A stretch of 64,000 bases of DNA from Ophthalmolycus amberensis (taxonomy: Eukaryota; Chordata; Actinopteri; Perciformes; Zoarcidae), in the NCBI GenBank assembly GCA_024529925.1, contig JAFEUB010001038.1, positions 1,861,001 to 1,925,000 of the forward strand, written 5' to 3'. The notes beneath the pieces are model-generated. The model saw only the letters and a list, made by a program, of their open reading frames with translations. It ran no database searches and had not been told where the DNA came from. Positions 11,923 to 23,500 of this stretch are shown here, piece after piece. The first letter of the stretch is position 1; the number at the start of each line of letters is the position of its first letter. Both the position numbers and the translations under genes were made by a program.

Positions 11923-11956
<34 letters not shown>
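11923..11956. repeat. (TG)17 microsatellite
   Basis: Pure TG dinucleotides followed by a short G run, 80 bp from the preceding TG tract. Confidence 0.9.
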
Positions 11957-11958
<2 letters not shown>

Positions 11959-12310
11959 GGGGAGTCAGACAGTAGACTGGACCACGGCTCCATAGTTTGC
12001 TACTTACGACAGCGGCAGGCAAACTCGGTGCCAAACACTAACTACACTGTAAAAACGGTCAATTTTAGCGAGATGAGAACTTTCCAGATTTAAGATAATA
12101 TTCTTAAAATCTTTTCCCCTTAAAATAAGGAAAACAATGGAGAAAAATGTACTAAAATTGAAATTCATGATTTCATCACTCTGGCTTCTAAATACAAGGA
12201 CGATTTTAAAGCTGTGAACTCGTTTTTTTTTCAAGCGTGCGAAACCCTTGGCAAGCAAGCAAGATTAGAGTTCACCAGCAGTTGGTGGAGATTAACGCTC
12301 GCCGTGAGCG

Positions 12311-12371
12311 GCGCACGTGCTAAAGGTGTGCACGTGCTAAAGGTGTGCACGTGCTAAAGGTGTGCACGTGC
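12311..12371. repeat. 17-bp tandem repeat carrying four CACGTG E-boxes
   Basis: The unit cacgtgctaaaggtgtg repeats with a 17-bp period, giving palindromic CACGTG at 12314, 12331, 12348 and 12365. CACGTG is the core bound by bHLH-ZIP factors such as MYC/MAX, USF and CLOCK. The repeat is certain. Any regulatory function is inference. Confidence 0.85.
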
Positions 12372-13597
12372 CTGCGGCGGCTGTGTGGTTTACTGAAGGG
12401 GCCCTGGCCGGGATAACCTCTACCCCCAGCCTGTGCACACGCAGGATCCTTCGCCGTGCGTGTGTTGAAATGTCAAATCCTGCACACTTCATACAGTTCC
12501 TGGTAAGATCTGCCAACTCATGCGTTGTCTCTGCATGTCCCAAACCATGTTCATGGTTTTATGTATATAATAAAGTCATTCAATTACGCAATAATTTGTC
12601 CACTTCTCTGCGTACAATGAGCCGGGGAAAAAACAAACTTTGGGGTAATTTATCTTAATGTCACACCTTTGGCTTTGTGCGAGTAGAATATAAAGATGTA
12701 GCGGTGAGTGGCAGGATAGGTGAGAGGGGAACGGGCCGGGAGGACACGCCGCAGAAGGTCATGCAGTCGGACTCAAACTCCAGCCCACACCGAGTCATCG
12801 GGACACCTCAACGGGCAACATATTCTCCCTTTTTCTATTCTTTTCTCGAACCCACGCATCTGCAGCTCCGGGTGTTGAGACGGAAACCGGCGCTCAGGTG
12901 CGATGGCTGGCGTGTGCGCGTGGCCTTTAAATCCACTGCGGCTCGCATTATGCTGGAATTCGCACAGGTTGTCCAAACAGCCAAACAGCGGATCAATACG
13001 CCCATCGATCGGTGGCATTGAGACTGAACTGGTCGTGTCGAGGGGGGGGCAGGAGATTCTTACTCGAGCTTGCTGCAGGGTGGAGGACGCACACACACAA
13101 TATATATATATATACAGACGGCACAGCTGAGGATCTGGTGTGTGTACAATACAAATATTTGCGAACGCCTGTGTACAGATTCATGAACACACATTCTTCT
13201 ATCTGCCTCTCCACCCGCTCCGGCAGAAACTCGTGCTTCCTCGGGATCCACATGAGCAGATTCAGGTCCTGTCCGTTCAAGTCGGAGCGGTCTGCCAGCA
13301 GTTTGTCTCAAAGTGAGGGCATCCAGTCAGCGTCGGCAGCTGAATATCAAGCTGGCTGCCGGCGCGTCTCCCCCGCGCTCAACTGACACAGTCGATAGCT
13401 CTGCATTATTCATGGAGGGGGGACGGCCAGGGGGCCGATGAGATGGCCTCTCGCTGAGGGCTGGATTTCAGCCGTCCCAAACTTTACAGGGCCTGGCGGA
13501 CGCGTGACACCTTCAACAACTGCTTATCGTCAGCGAAAATGACAACGCAAGGCACGGGGAAAGGGCAAGCAACTTTAAAGGGGAGGCTCAATGAAGG

Positions 13598-13610
13598 GGG
13601 GGGGGGGGGG
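13598..13610. repeat. Poly-G run
   Basis: About 13 consecutive G in intron 2. Confidence 0.75.
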
Positions 13611-14049
13611 GTTAGCAAATTCAAAGGAAAATTTGTAGGTTTTGAACGAGACCGTAAGTTTGACACGCTAGTTTGAAGACAAGCCTTTCACAATGAGATG
13701 CCGCTGCCTTTTAAATAGAATGGAACACAGCTAAAATAGGCCCCGCTCTGACAAGTAAAGTACATATTATGACTCCCTTGTCAGCTCCTCTTGTTTGCTA
13801 TCAAGTCAATAAACACGGATCACAAAGTTTACACGAGAACCTGAAGCGTCCTCTTTGCGCTAATAAAAGGAAAACAAATCATAATTTCAAATGTTGCTCA
13901 TATTTGCTGATTTCCATTACACAGACTAAAGACATCAATTAGCTGAACTGCATCTGTTAAAAAAATAATAATAAAAGTGGGGGGGGACAAGAAAGGAAAA
14001 GAAGACAGTTATTTGGAGTAAATCAAACAAGACGCAGAGAGAACCAGAG

Positions 14050-14300
14050 GCAATGAAAAAAAAAACATCAGGCTGCTTGATATCAGATCTCTGGAGGAGA
14101 AATTTGATGGGCACCGATGAGCAGAAGGCATCTCAGGAGAATTGGACAGAGGAGAGATTTAATGTGATCATAGGGGACGCTCATCTTTCAGGCAACGGGG
14201 TAATAATGAGCAATCAATAACGTCCTTAACAGAGTTAGAGCAAGTTGGCTGACAGCAGATGTAAGGCTCCGGCTAACAGCCTACGTCTGATCTCACATTA
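14050..14300. promoter_or_regulatory. Candidate conserved non-coding block
   Basis: Unique, moderately AT-rich sequence with cagatctctgg, taatgtgatcat and gggtaataatgagcaatcaa words and no simple repeats. Low-confidence enhancer-like call. Confidence 0.25.
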
Positions 14301-14778
14301 CCGCACCGGGGTCCGGGTTTAACGCACGTGCACGCACACGGGGGGGGGGTACAGTATGTACGTACCAGCATATGGACCAGCACACCAACATATGGACACA
14401 CGTTTCCCTTTTCTTTTTCCTCCCTCCGTCAACCCACACACACACTCACGCGTACCCCACCTCGCGCACACACTCTCCTCAGGTGACATCCGCCAGCGTG
14501 GTGTCGTTGCCGATCGATCAATAGCTGTAATCACATTCAGAGGCGGCCAACGCGGCGGCGGGCTCCGTGCTGTGAACGCGGTTTATCCTAAATGACAAGC
14601 GACGCTGGCAGATTCTATCAGCGGTACTTGCGAGGTAATAGAAAAAACATGCAGTATTTATTGATAAAGTCAGTAAAGCTCTGTGCTCCGCTGTCTGTAT
14701 GGGTCGAGTGGCATTAGCCTGCCTATAATAATGTGTATGTAAGAAATAAAGATGACTGAAGCTAGCTCACTGTAAATT

Positions 14779-15532
14779 AGGGCTGTCACTTCATGGGAAC
14801 ATTTTGGATGAGGCTATTTGCCGACTTTGTAAAGCTTAACTGCATCACAATAACGTTAGCTTAGGGTTGGGCTAATTTAGTTAATTCCAACAAATGACGT
14901 ATGCGTAAAAATGTATTCAAATTAGTTTGTTTTACACAACGATATTTAATTATTAGATGCAACAACATTTGCCCTGTGTAAATACTCTGAATAGAGAAAC
15001 TGGTTCATCACTAATCAGCATTATATTTTCATTGGAGTAAGAAGATCAGGAAAGTGACCGGTCGGGGATATACTGTATATTCCGACCTAGCTGCGCTGAG
15101 AAAGCTTCAGATTTATTGTTTGGTGAATAAAATAAACTAAAAGAAACAAAAAAAACTTTATTGAAAGTGTTTTGTTTTGACTGACCAACTGTTTTACTCA
15201 AAAAATGTAGTTAGTTAGTAATCGTCTAATAATTTCAGCTTCAATAAGCAGCATTTCAAACGTTGTCTTCTGCCAGAAGACCACTTTTTTGTCTTGACGT
15301 TGGCCCCAAACAATTCCGTTCCTTCAACCGCTTTCGCTGCAATACTGCTGACGAAAATGTCAAATGTTTGATAAGGATCTGGACATTCCAGTCAGTGTTG
15401 AACTTAAATGTGACCTGGGTGTAGTTTCTCACTGTTGACTGAAGAGGCCAGTACATGGTAAGTAGCTGTCAATACTAAATGTGTCCACACAAACTGTCTT
15501 AACCCTAAATAACCTTTTACTTTGACAACCCT
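14779..15532. mobile_element. Possible hAT-type non-autonomous element
   Basis: The 10-bp end agggctgtca (14779-14788) matches the reverse complement of tgacaaccct (15523-15532) at 9 of 10 positions. The termini resemble hAT-type ends (CAGGG..GTCA). No clear 8-bp target duplication was found, and the interior has no transposase ORF. The inverted termini could be chance. Confidence 0.35.
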
Positions 15533-16429
15533 GCATATCAGTCACAGACAGAACAAGAGATATTTAATTCCTCTCTGTTCACTATTCTGCTTGTTCCCGA
15601 CACGGCTCTGCCTGGACTGGAGCTCTGCAGTGAGAGAGACAGGGGCCTTGATAACAGCGTGGATGTGCGTCGGCAACTTAATGTATTTTCACATATTTCC
15701 AGTGCAATATTTCTCGCAGCAGCCGCAGTTAGAAACCCCTGTTTCCCCTCTCACTAAATAAATAATTACAGCTTTATTACTGTGTGGATGCAGCTCCAAA
15801 CCGGAGGCGGACGCAGGATCTCTGTTTGTCATCTGGACAAGAAACACAATGCTGAAAAGAGATCTCCAAAAGACAAAAGATGATCTCCAGTTTCGGAAAC
15901 CGGAACAGGACTCTGCCATCAAAAAGAAGTGCGTACGAAATGCAGAGAGAGAGAGATAAACATCCTCCGGTGAAGAAGATGGGATTATGATCAGGTGGAG
16001 AAAGAGGGTGCGATTCAGCAGGGAGAAAAGGCCGTGCGGTATTTATCGAAGAGATGAGCTGTGACGTAAGATAAGGAGTGACTCCGCTGTCCTTTTGGAA
16101 GGGGAATGTCACTCCGCCACTGAGGTCCCAGGAGGGAGATGAGTCAATGCCGAGGGAACGAAGGGCCAACAGCGCAGCCTCGAATTTAGGCCGTATTTTC
16201 GAAAAGTTGTCACGATGCAGTCATTTACTGCAACATCAAACCGACTTCTTGTTTTTAATACTCAAAGCCGGCCTGCTTGTGAAGACATATACTTCACATT
16301 AACCCTACTGCACGTCTGCAAAACGGATGGACGTGAAGTCAACGGACGGCTTTCATTTTGCAAACCATATCGTTCTGTTGCAGGGGCTCCAACCCTCGTC
16401 AACAACATGCCGGCTACCAACAGCTGACC

Positions 16430-16880
16430 TGACGTGTCAAGAGGGTTTCAGCGTCTCCTAGCAACAGTACAACGCTCCGGCGCTACGTGCAAATCCGAAA
16501 CCACAACACGGACTTCTGCACTGTGTCATTTCTAAAGGTTTTGCCGTCCAGCAGATCTTCAAATAGTGCTGCGAATGTAAGCCTTATATTCTGTGTTTAT
16601 TCTGTACGTGTTACATGTTCACGGATCGCAGCTTTAGCGCCGCCGCTCATCAGGTCGGTAGCCGCGCTAGAAGCTACGGGGGCCTCGTATCTTATCAGTC
16701 AGTCGACGAACAGCGTGCAGGAAATGAGACGCGCCACCGGCAACTCTCATCCGTCAAGACACGGCGGTTCAATTACCATGCTGTTGTAGCACCAAGAAAA
16801 AAACCCAAACAAACAGGACGCACGGCGGCGAAGTGGGCGAATTGAATCGCCGCCGTTATACAAGCGAAGTCATTAGTCGC
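16430..16880. promoter_or_regulatory. CpG-rich islet with RFX-type X-box, possible alternative or antisense promoter
   Basis: This 450-bp stretch is CpG-rich within an AT-rich intron. It includes gtctcctagcaac (16453-16465), which fits the X-box rule RYYNYY-N-RRNRAC of RFX factors. It also has an inverted repeat acggcggcga (16822-16831) / tcgccgccgt (16847-16856). A 100-codon frame at 16487-16789 shows no known domain. Promoter activity is inference. Confidence 0.35.
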
Positions 16881-17093
16881 GTCCATATAGAGAAACCAGA
16901 CGGGAGGACGGAGGTAGTGTTTTATTCGGTGTCGCTGTAGCAAGAGAGGAAGTGACTAACTTCTCGCAGCTCGGGCATACATCTGCATCTTTCTAATCAT
17001 GAGTGTGTGTGTGTGTTTGTTTCTGATGCAGCCCCCTCATATTACTGTACTTGTTTGCTGCCTCTGTCTGGAGATGGAAAGAAAAAAAAGGGC

Positions 17094-17113
17094 GGGGGGG
17101 GGGGGGGGGGGGG
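17094..17113. repeat. Poly-G run (20)
   Basis: Twenty consecutive G, followed by a purine-rich aaagagaaagagagac tract on the plus strand. Confidence 0.85.
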
Positions 17114-17310
17114 ATGTATAAAGAGAAAGAGAGACAGAATGGGAAAGCGATACACTGAGAGAGAAACAAAGACTGAAACAGACACATACAGAGAGAGATA
17201 GGGAGGGATGCTGATGTGTGTACTGCATCCCAAGGGATCACTTACTCAGTATAGACACAGTACTGGAGGACAGAGCACAGCAAGGGTTCATTGGCCAAAA
17301 TCTCTCCTCT

Positions 17311-17330
17311 TTACACACACACACACACAC
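17311..17330. repeat. (AC)n microsatellite
   Basis: Short pure AC run. Confidence 0.8.
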
Positions 17331-17999
17331 AATCCCTCCAAGCAATATTCCTGTAAGCACTCGTCCACTGAGAATAACCGCATTGACTGAAGTGGAGGCA
17401 ATGTAAGAGGACGGCAGAATGAGGGGAGTGATAAAAAAAAAAAGAGACGGAGGGATCAGGAGAAAGCAGCAGGAGGAGGAGTGTCCACCTGGCCGGCGTC
17501 CAGGGGAATTAAACAGTCTGTTTACCGCTCTCAGCGCCTCGGCAGCGCCATGTTAGCCTAATGGCACGGACACGAAGCCAATTGATTTGTGGACCAATAG
17601 ACCTGTCCCACAGCACAGGCAGATTACCTAGATCACTGGCTCCGCATCGAGCAGACATCGCTTCTCATTCGCGCCACCCCCCCCCCCCCCACCACCCGGG
17701 CGGTGGAATGTGAACAAGGTGTAGGCGTGTGTCTGTGTGGGCATACTCGCATACATGTACACGTGTCCCTCGGATTAGAACATGACGCGAGGGGGCCGGT
17801 TGATGTCCGTGGGGGTTCATCGCTCTCGACTTGCGTGTTGTAGCCTTCAGGCCTCATTTGTTATATATATTTTCATTGATGATATATGCTCCTCTGTGGG
17901 TTTGGGTAATGACGCGGCTTTGGGTGGCGTCGTAATGTTACATACAGGGTCATACAATGTCATCGTTTTTCAAAATTCTGCTTCTGAAATTAGTAATTC

Positions 18000-18760
18000 A
18001 GAGCAAATTGAGGCTTAACAGTTTGAGGAAAGTATCTAACTTTTTCTGACTAATACTGTGATTGTGACTAAATTATGATTGATTTAATAGATAGTTGCTT
18101 GAAAAATACTTGATTTTGATCATGACATAACATAAAAAAGTAGAGTTATATTTATTAATAGCAGCTAAGTAGTTTGTGAAAAATGACAAACGTCTAGTAG
18201 CTAATGTCTGACAATGTTCGGACTTTCAATAATAACGTTAGCTTAAGTGGCTGTCAACGGTCACGCTACGTTAACGTTGCTGAGCTACTTCACTGTCTCT
18301 CTCTCCGTCTCAATACTGTGACTTAGTTGTGATAAGCTTTAAGTTTAACGCACTCTCTTTTGTCATTTTCACTCAACAACTGTCGAGCTACTTGCTAGCT
18401 AACGGTCTACAATTAGCCTGAAGCAACGGCCGAGATCATTTCTGTAGAAAGAGACTCAAAAGTGTCAGACACTTTTGAGACAGAGAGCTTGATTAACTAG
18501 AAGTCAAGAGTTCTGTTTTGTTGTTATATGAACACACATTAAAGTTATTAATCGACTAAAACTTTCAAAATACGATAAAATGTCACTCTTTCAAATTATA
18601 ATTTTATTTATCAACTAAATGTTCTGTTAAGTTTTTATTAAAAACTGATGAGTAAAAGATCCTGAGTTTCTTTTCTGTTTGCTCTTAACATCAATTCCAT
18701 CATTTCAAATGTCTAAATCTGCCATAATGTCACACATATTGTGGTGGAAAAGTGGAAAAT
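18000..18760. other. AT-rich intronic stretch, no gene; near-palindrome at 18455-18479
   Basis: No coding frame or recognisable element overall. Repeated gctagctaacg words occur at 18230-18420. The 25-bp segment 18455-18479 (ctcaaaagtgtc / gacacttttgag overlapping at the centre) is a near-perfect palindrome. Confidence 0.4.
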
Positions 18761-19859
18761 TGTAGCCACGACGTGTTAGTCCAGCTTTGTTTTCTCTGCT
18801 GCGATTAAGTTAAACACCAACAAAATGTACATACACTACATACCTGAAGTGGAAAATGTGGAATTGGGAGTTTAGTGAGGAACATTTTCCCAGAAGGATC
18901 TCGTTGGCAGCATGCTAACAGTGCACGCTGTTCTAAATTGAATGATTCACCCAACAAAAAAAAAACCTTACTGCGGGACAATGAAAGACCACACACACTT
19001 GAAACTACAGTTGTCCGAGTGTACGGCCGAGGAGTGAGAATAATCCCACATTCTCCACAGTTTTCACTCATGTCAGTGTCCCAGTTGATAAGCATGAAAA
19101 TCCATTTATCTACAAAGGAGCTGTACGGTCCATGTTGGACAATGTCTCTTTCATGGTCCCCTTGCAGGCCCTTTTTTTCTTCCACAAAGCCACCCAACTG
19201 ACTCCTCCACGTCTGTAATAGGCCACATTCATTTGATATGGACACATCAAGGGAGATATTGCAGTGTTTTTTTTGTTGCCGTGCATCAAGAGAAGTGGGG
19301 CCGCTTCACAGAAGCGGCAATATGCTCTGAACATAAAAGAACAATGGACGCAAGGCAGATGCAAAAAAATAAATAAAAAAAGACGGATAAAGTGGCCTGG
19401 ACATGAGCGCCGTACACGTATGCTCGCATGGAGAACCATAGGGACACACGGCGAGGCTCGCTGTCATCACCGTTCAGCTTTTTCCTCTTTTAGAGAGCTG
19501 TTCTCCAGACTGCAGCGTGCAAGCAGGAGGACGGAGATCCTGAATTAGGCCTCGGAGAAGGAAGAGGAGCTGTCAGATTACAGATTAGAAGGTGGGGAAG
19601 AGGTGGGATTAATGCAGCTCGGCTAAGGGCGTTGTCAAATTTAGTCCTGTGGATTACACCGTGGCAAGAGGGAAATGTTTAAAAGAAAGAAAAACGAACC
19701 TCCTGGAGATCGTTATTGAAGCACTTTCCTCACCGGTCGATGTTATTCATTGCCCAATCCATATTTGTGTAAATGAGGTGCACGGAGCTTTACAACACAA
19801 GGCGGACACAGAAAGAAAAAAAACTCTGGTATTAACCATGATGCTACGTCTTAACCACC

Positions 19860-20135
19860 CTCTGGCTAATGCGGCTAATGAATGAGAGAGCGCTAGCAGG
19901 CTAACGGCTCTAATTCTCCTTCACAGGCTATCATGTTGCAGCCCAGAGACAGATCGATACCATTTGCTCAACACACAGGAGGCCCGGGAATCTATAAAAG
20001 GGCTTTTATTGAGTAATTAAACACCCATTACTGTCCCGCGCTGCCAAACAATAAATTTGATCAGCCTCTCAGGCGCAGATCCAGCCGCGATTAATACTCA
20101 GTGCATGCATAACATAAAAGACCGCGGTGACATTT
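19860..20135. promoter_or_regulatory. Candidate conserved non-coding block
   Basis: Unique sequence with gctaatgcggctaatgaatg, ggcttttattgagtaatta and ataaatttgatcag words and few CpGs, bounded by ordinary intron. Enhancer-like by style only. Confidence 0.3.
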
Positions 20136-20524
20136 TGCTAAGTCCTGTCTTAGACCCTCTGACAGGGGTACGACCGCTTCAAGGTTGCTCAGCGAGGCCG
20201 GACTTCAAGAGGGCTCCGTGTGCAATGAGAGCCACATACATGTCCGACCCTGCTGGTCTGGGATCCAGTCCCACTAAGGTCCATATAGCAAGCAGCACGC
20301 CCCTCTTTCTATCGAAACTATTCAGACAAAAGTGATATTTTCAATCTTCTTTTCTATTTGCACTTTGGACTGCAACCTTTTAAAGGCTGGCGGTACAGTT
20401 AAGTTACTAAATGTCATTTATATCATATTTTAAAATCATTCATATTCAGAATTAGTAATAGTATCGGCCTAAAACACATATTGGTATACAGTTGCGGCTG
20501 TTTATAAAGAAATACATTAAATAT

Positions 20525-20650
20525 TGGCTTTCACTTTACTTTAACGCCCACTATTAAGCATTTATAAGCAGTTTATAAACATTAACAAAGGGTTCATAAC
20601 GCACCATAATGTAGTTGTAAGCACTTATAAGAGTATTCAAATGAACTCCC
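20525..20650. repeat. Degenerate dispersed repeat (TTTATAAGCA / CATTAACAA words)
   Basis: Segments such as catttataagcagtttata and agcacttataagag recur with varying spacing. This phrasing is familiar from fish dispersed repeats and is similar to 9500-10190. Confidence 0.45.
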
Positions 20651-20822
20651 CATAAATGGAATATATACAAAGAAAGATATGAATGCACGTTTAAGCTGTG
20701 TTAAAAAGTCGTACATCAACTCCCTCTGAAATTAATTTCACTTTTAAAACAGCATAACTTGACTGCTATCCTGCACAGAGCAATAAAGTTCTGATGTTTG
20801 TATGAACGATGAACTAAAGATG

Positions 20823-20843
20823 CACACACACACACACACACAC
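20823..20843. repeat. (CA)n microsatellite
   Basis: Short pure CA run. Confidence 0.85.
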
Positions 20844-21039
20844 TGTGAAGACAAATACTTCTATTCTTGCAGGACAACCGACGTGAATCACACTATCATG
20901 TCAGATTGGGCTCTTCTGTCCACCCTTCTCACAGCGACTGAACAGCCCCCCCCCCCCTAATTTCCCAACGTCCTTTTCCACACTCGCACAATTCAAAAAA
21001 CCTGCTACAATCCCATCCTTGTTGGAGAATATTTAGCGT

Positions 21040-21480
21040 TGTTGAGCCAACAATATGGCATCTGGGTGATTCTCCGAAATATGAATGGCCCATTCACGGG
21101 GGCTCAATGGAGTCGCTTGGCAGTGGCCCGGCTTCCCCTCCCTCCTCCGTGCTCAAAACAATATTCCGCGCAGCAGTCTTGGCACTTTTCCCCGAAACCA
21201 ACAAAAGGGGGAACTCGAAGCCGTCCCTGAAACCCTCAAAAGCATTAAGCCTCTGTGAGACGCGGGAGTACTTGGCACAATCAAAGCGATTTAACGACAA
21301 TGGGCAAATCATACAGTGCTTTGTGAGATTTAGGGGATACAATAGCACTCGGTTTCCAAAGCACACATTAGTAAGCATGTCATCGGGACACCCTGGGGGG
21401 ATTTGAGCAGCCTAGAGGGGCTGTGTAGTGAAGAGGAGAAATATATGTTACCGGGCACGAAGATGGAGCGCTGCCAACGC
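21040..21480. other. Unique intronic sequence, no gene
   Basis: Two overlapping opposite-strand frames here (21094-21378 minus, 21107-21406 plus) have no recognisable domain and are treated as chance. The sequence is free of simple repeats and may hold a conserved element. Confidence 0.3.
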
Positions 21481-22039
21481 CTCCCTCCTTCACTCAACAT
21501 ACTGTGGATTATGAGTGCGTGGAATACATTAACGGAATAATCTTCTGAACACGCAAACTAACCCCTGCAAACTGAACCCATTTGGCTTGTTAAGCGTATA
21601 CATCGCAACACTTCCAAAATCAATTTACGACCGTTTAACAGAGCTCAAGAGGTGCGGATGAGGAGAGATTCTTGCCTTACAAAAAAAAATAAAAATACAA
21701 AAATACAAAACAAAAATGAGCCCCCGCTATAAAAATAAAAACAGAAAAAAAAGACTTGTTATAAATGTGCGGCGCTTGCAGCCATGCTGACCTCTGAGTG
21801 CTAAACAAAACCAACAACGGACAAGCAGACACCCACTCAAAAGTCAATACCATGCGCGCCTCCTCTTCCTCTTGCATGGTTAATGCATGATGCCAGGTAG
21901 GGGAGACAGACGGAGAGTAGGATCTCATTATACGCTGCATGCTATCATTAGCTATCTACCACATGTGTCCATCCTGCCAACGGAGTTGAACAAGCAACAT
22001 CCTAATGCTCTCGCCCCGCTTCCAGTGGGGGAACTTGGC

Positions 22040-22068
22040 CCACACACACACACACACACACACACACG
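22040..22068. repeat. (CA)n microsatellite
   Basis: Pure CA run of about 14 units. Confidence 0.9.
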
Positions 22069-22169
22069 GTTACAAGTGTGCACACACATGATCACAGGGA
22101 AGCACACGAACGGCCTCCCTCCCCTCAGCACGAACCGATTTTAATGCAATATGTAAGACATATAACAAA

Positions 22170-22730
22170 AGTTCTCTCTCTAATGGGAGGATTTGCAGCT
22201 TTTCTCTGCTTTGTATGATCGTGAACTCTATCGGGTTCCGGACTGTTGGTCTGACTCCGGGTCTGAAGCTGAAACGGTTAGTCGATCGACGGTCTAACTT
22301 TAGCAATCGACTGATCCTTTCAGTTATTTATCAAGCACAACATTCTCAGGTTCCGGCCTCTCTAATGGGAGGATTTGCTGCTTTTCTCTGCTTTATATGA
22401 TTGTGAACTCGACGTCTTCGGGTTCCTGACTGTTGGTCGGACAAAAACGTGATATTTCACTTTGATTCAAGACACTACCGCGAACGTACCGGCGCAATCT
22501 AGACTAAAACTGGAAATGTGAGCGATCGATTAATCCTTTATGGAGCAAAAATAGCAAAATAATTATCTCAAATGGGGAGCATTTTCTGCTTTGTCACTTA
22601 TGATCGTTTTGGTGACACAAAACGAGACATTTTCAAGACGTCATCTTGGGCTTTAGAGAGCTTTCATTGGTATTTTTCCACTTTTTCTTTTTTGTCATTA
22701 CACCGACCAATCGATGATGACATGTAAATT
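22170..22730 (+). mobile_element. Three partial copies of a dispersed teleost repeat
   Basis: The block ctaatgggaggatttgc...gcttttctctgctttatatgat occurs at about 22180 and again at about 22360. A third, diverged copy is at about 22570 (gggagcattttctgctttg) and continues through gagacattttcaagacgtc and atcttgggctt to an atcgatgatgac-type end. I recognise the phrasing (bggatttgctgcttttc, gggttctggactgttggtcgg, gacgtcatcttgggct, TAATCGATTA words) as a common non-autonomous fish element. No ORF. Confidence 0.6.
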
Positions 22731-22914
22731 GCTAGCCGCAGCCCGACAATAGCCGCGGCGAAAGCTACGTAGCAACAGCAGTTGTTTTTTTTGCTCTCGC
22801 TCGCCGGTTCGTGTCCATCTCCCAGAGGCCACAGGCGGCTCAGTGATGCTGTGCCACACGCCCAGCCACTCAACATCCTTTGTGTCCATCCCCTGGCAGC
22901 CTGCCAAGCCTCTG

Positions 22915-22915
<1 letters not shown>

Positions 22916-22945
<30 letters not shown>
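22916..22945. repeat. (AC)15 microsatellite
   Basis: Pure AC run. Confidence 0.9.
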
Positions 22946-22946
<1 letters not shown>

Positions 22947-23264
22947 AGCTCTTCCTCGCCCCCGACGAGCCATTGTTCATTAACGCTCACGCACACCTTT
23001 GCCGCCTCGCAGACAAAAAAAAGCGCCCGACTTACTTCCCGCTCGCGCAAGACGCCTCGCTAATCAAGACGTTCAAGCTGAGCAGCAGACGGCCACGATC
23101 TAGCCCAGACTCTGTGTTCACAAAGAAATCAGATCATCCAGCAGCGGCGGCCAGAGATTACAGTCGGATCCTTCCTCCGCTCCTGGCTGTCATTTTCTTT
23201 GGCCCTTGTGGAGGAAAAAAAAAGGCTCTCGTCGGCGTCCTCCACCGAGCTCCCCCGCATATCA

Positions 23265-23500
23265 ATGCACAATTTAACTTAAGACTTCCATGGCAATAAC
23301 CCAATTAGAGACGGTGCCTTCTCATTTGACGGTACAATGTAAAGGATAAGCTGCACGCCGCCATGTCTATTGAGGTCTAATGGTGCGGAATATTCCAAAG
23401 TGGAAGTTAGATATATATTTTTTAATAAGTCCTTAGCATATTTAACGCTTCCACATGCTGAATGTTTTAATATCTGCCGGAGAATCCGGGCCATGGGTGG
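23265..23500. promoter_or_regulatory. Candidate conserved non-coding block
   Basis: Unique low-CpG sequence with tatcaatgcacaattt, ccaattagagac and tattgaggtctaatgg words, between GC-rich and simple-repeat segments. Function inferred. Confidence 0.3.
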
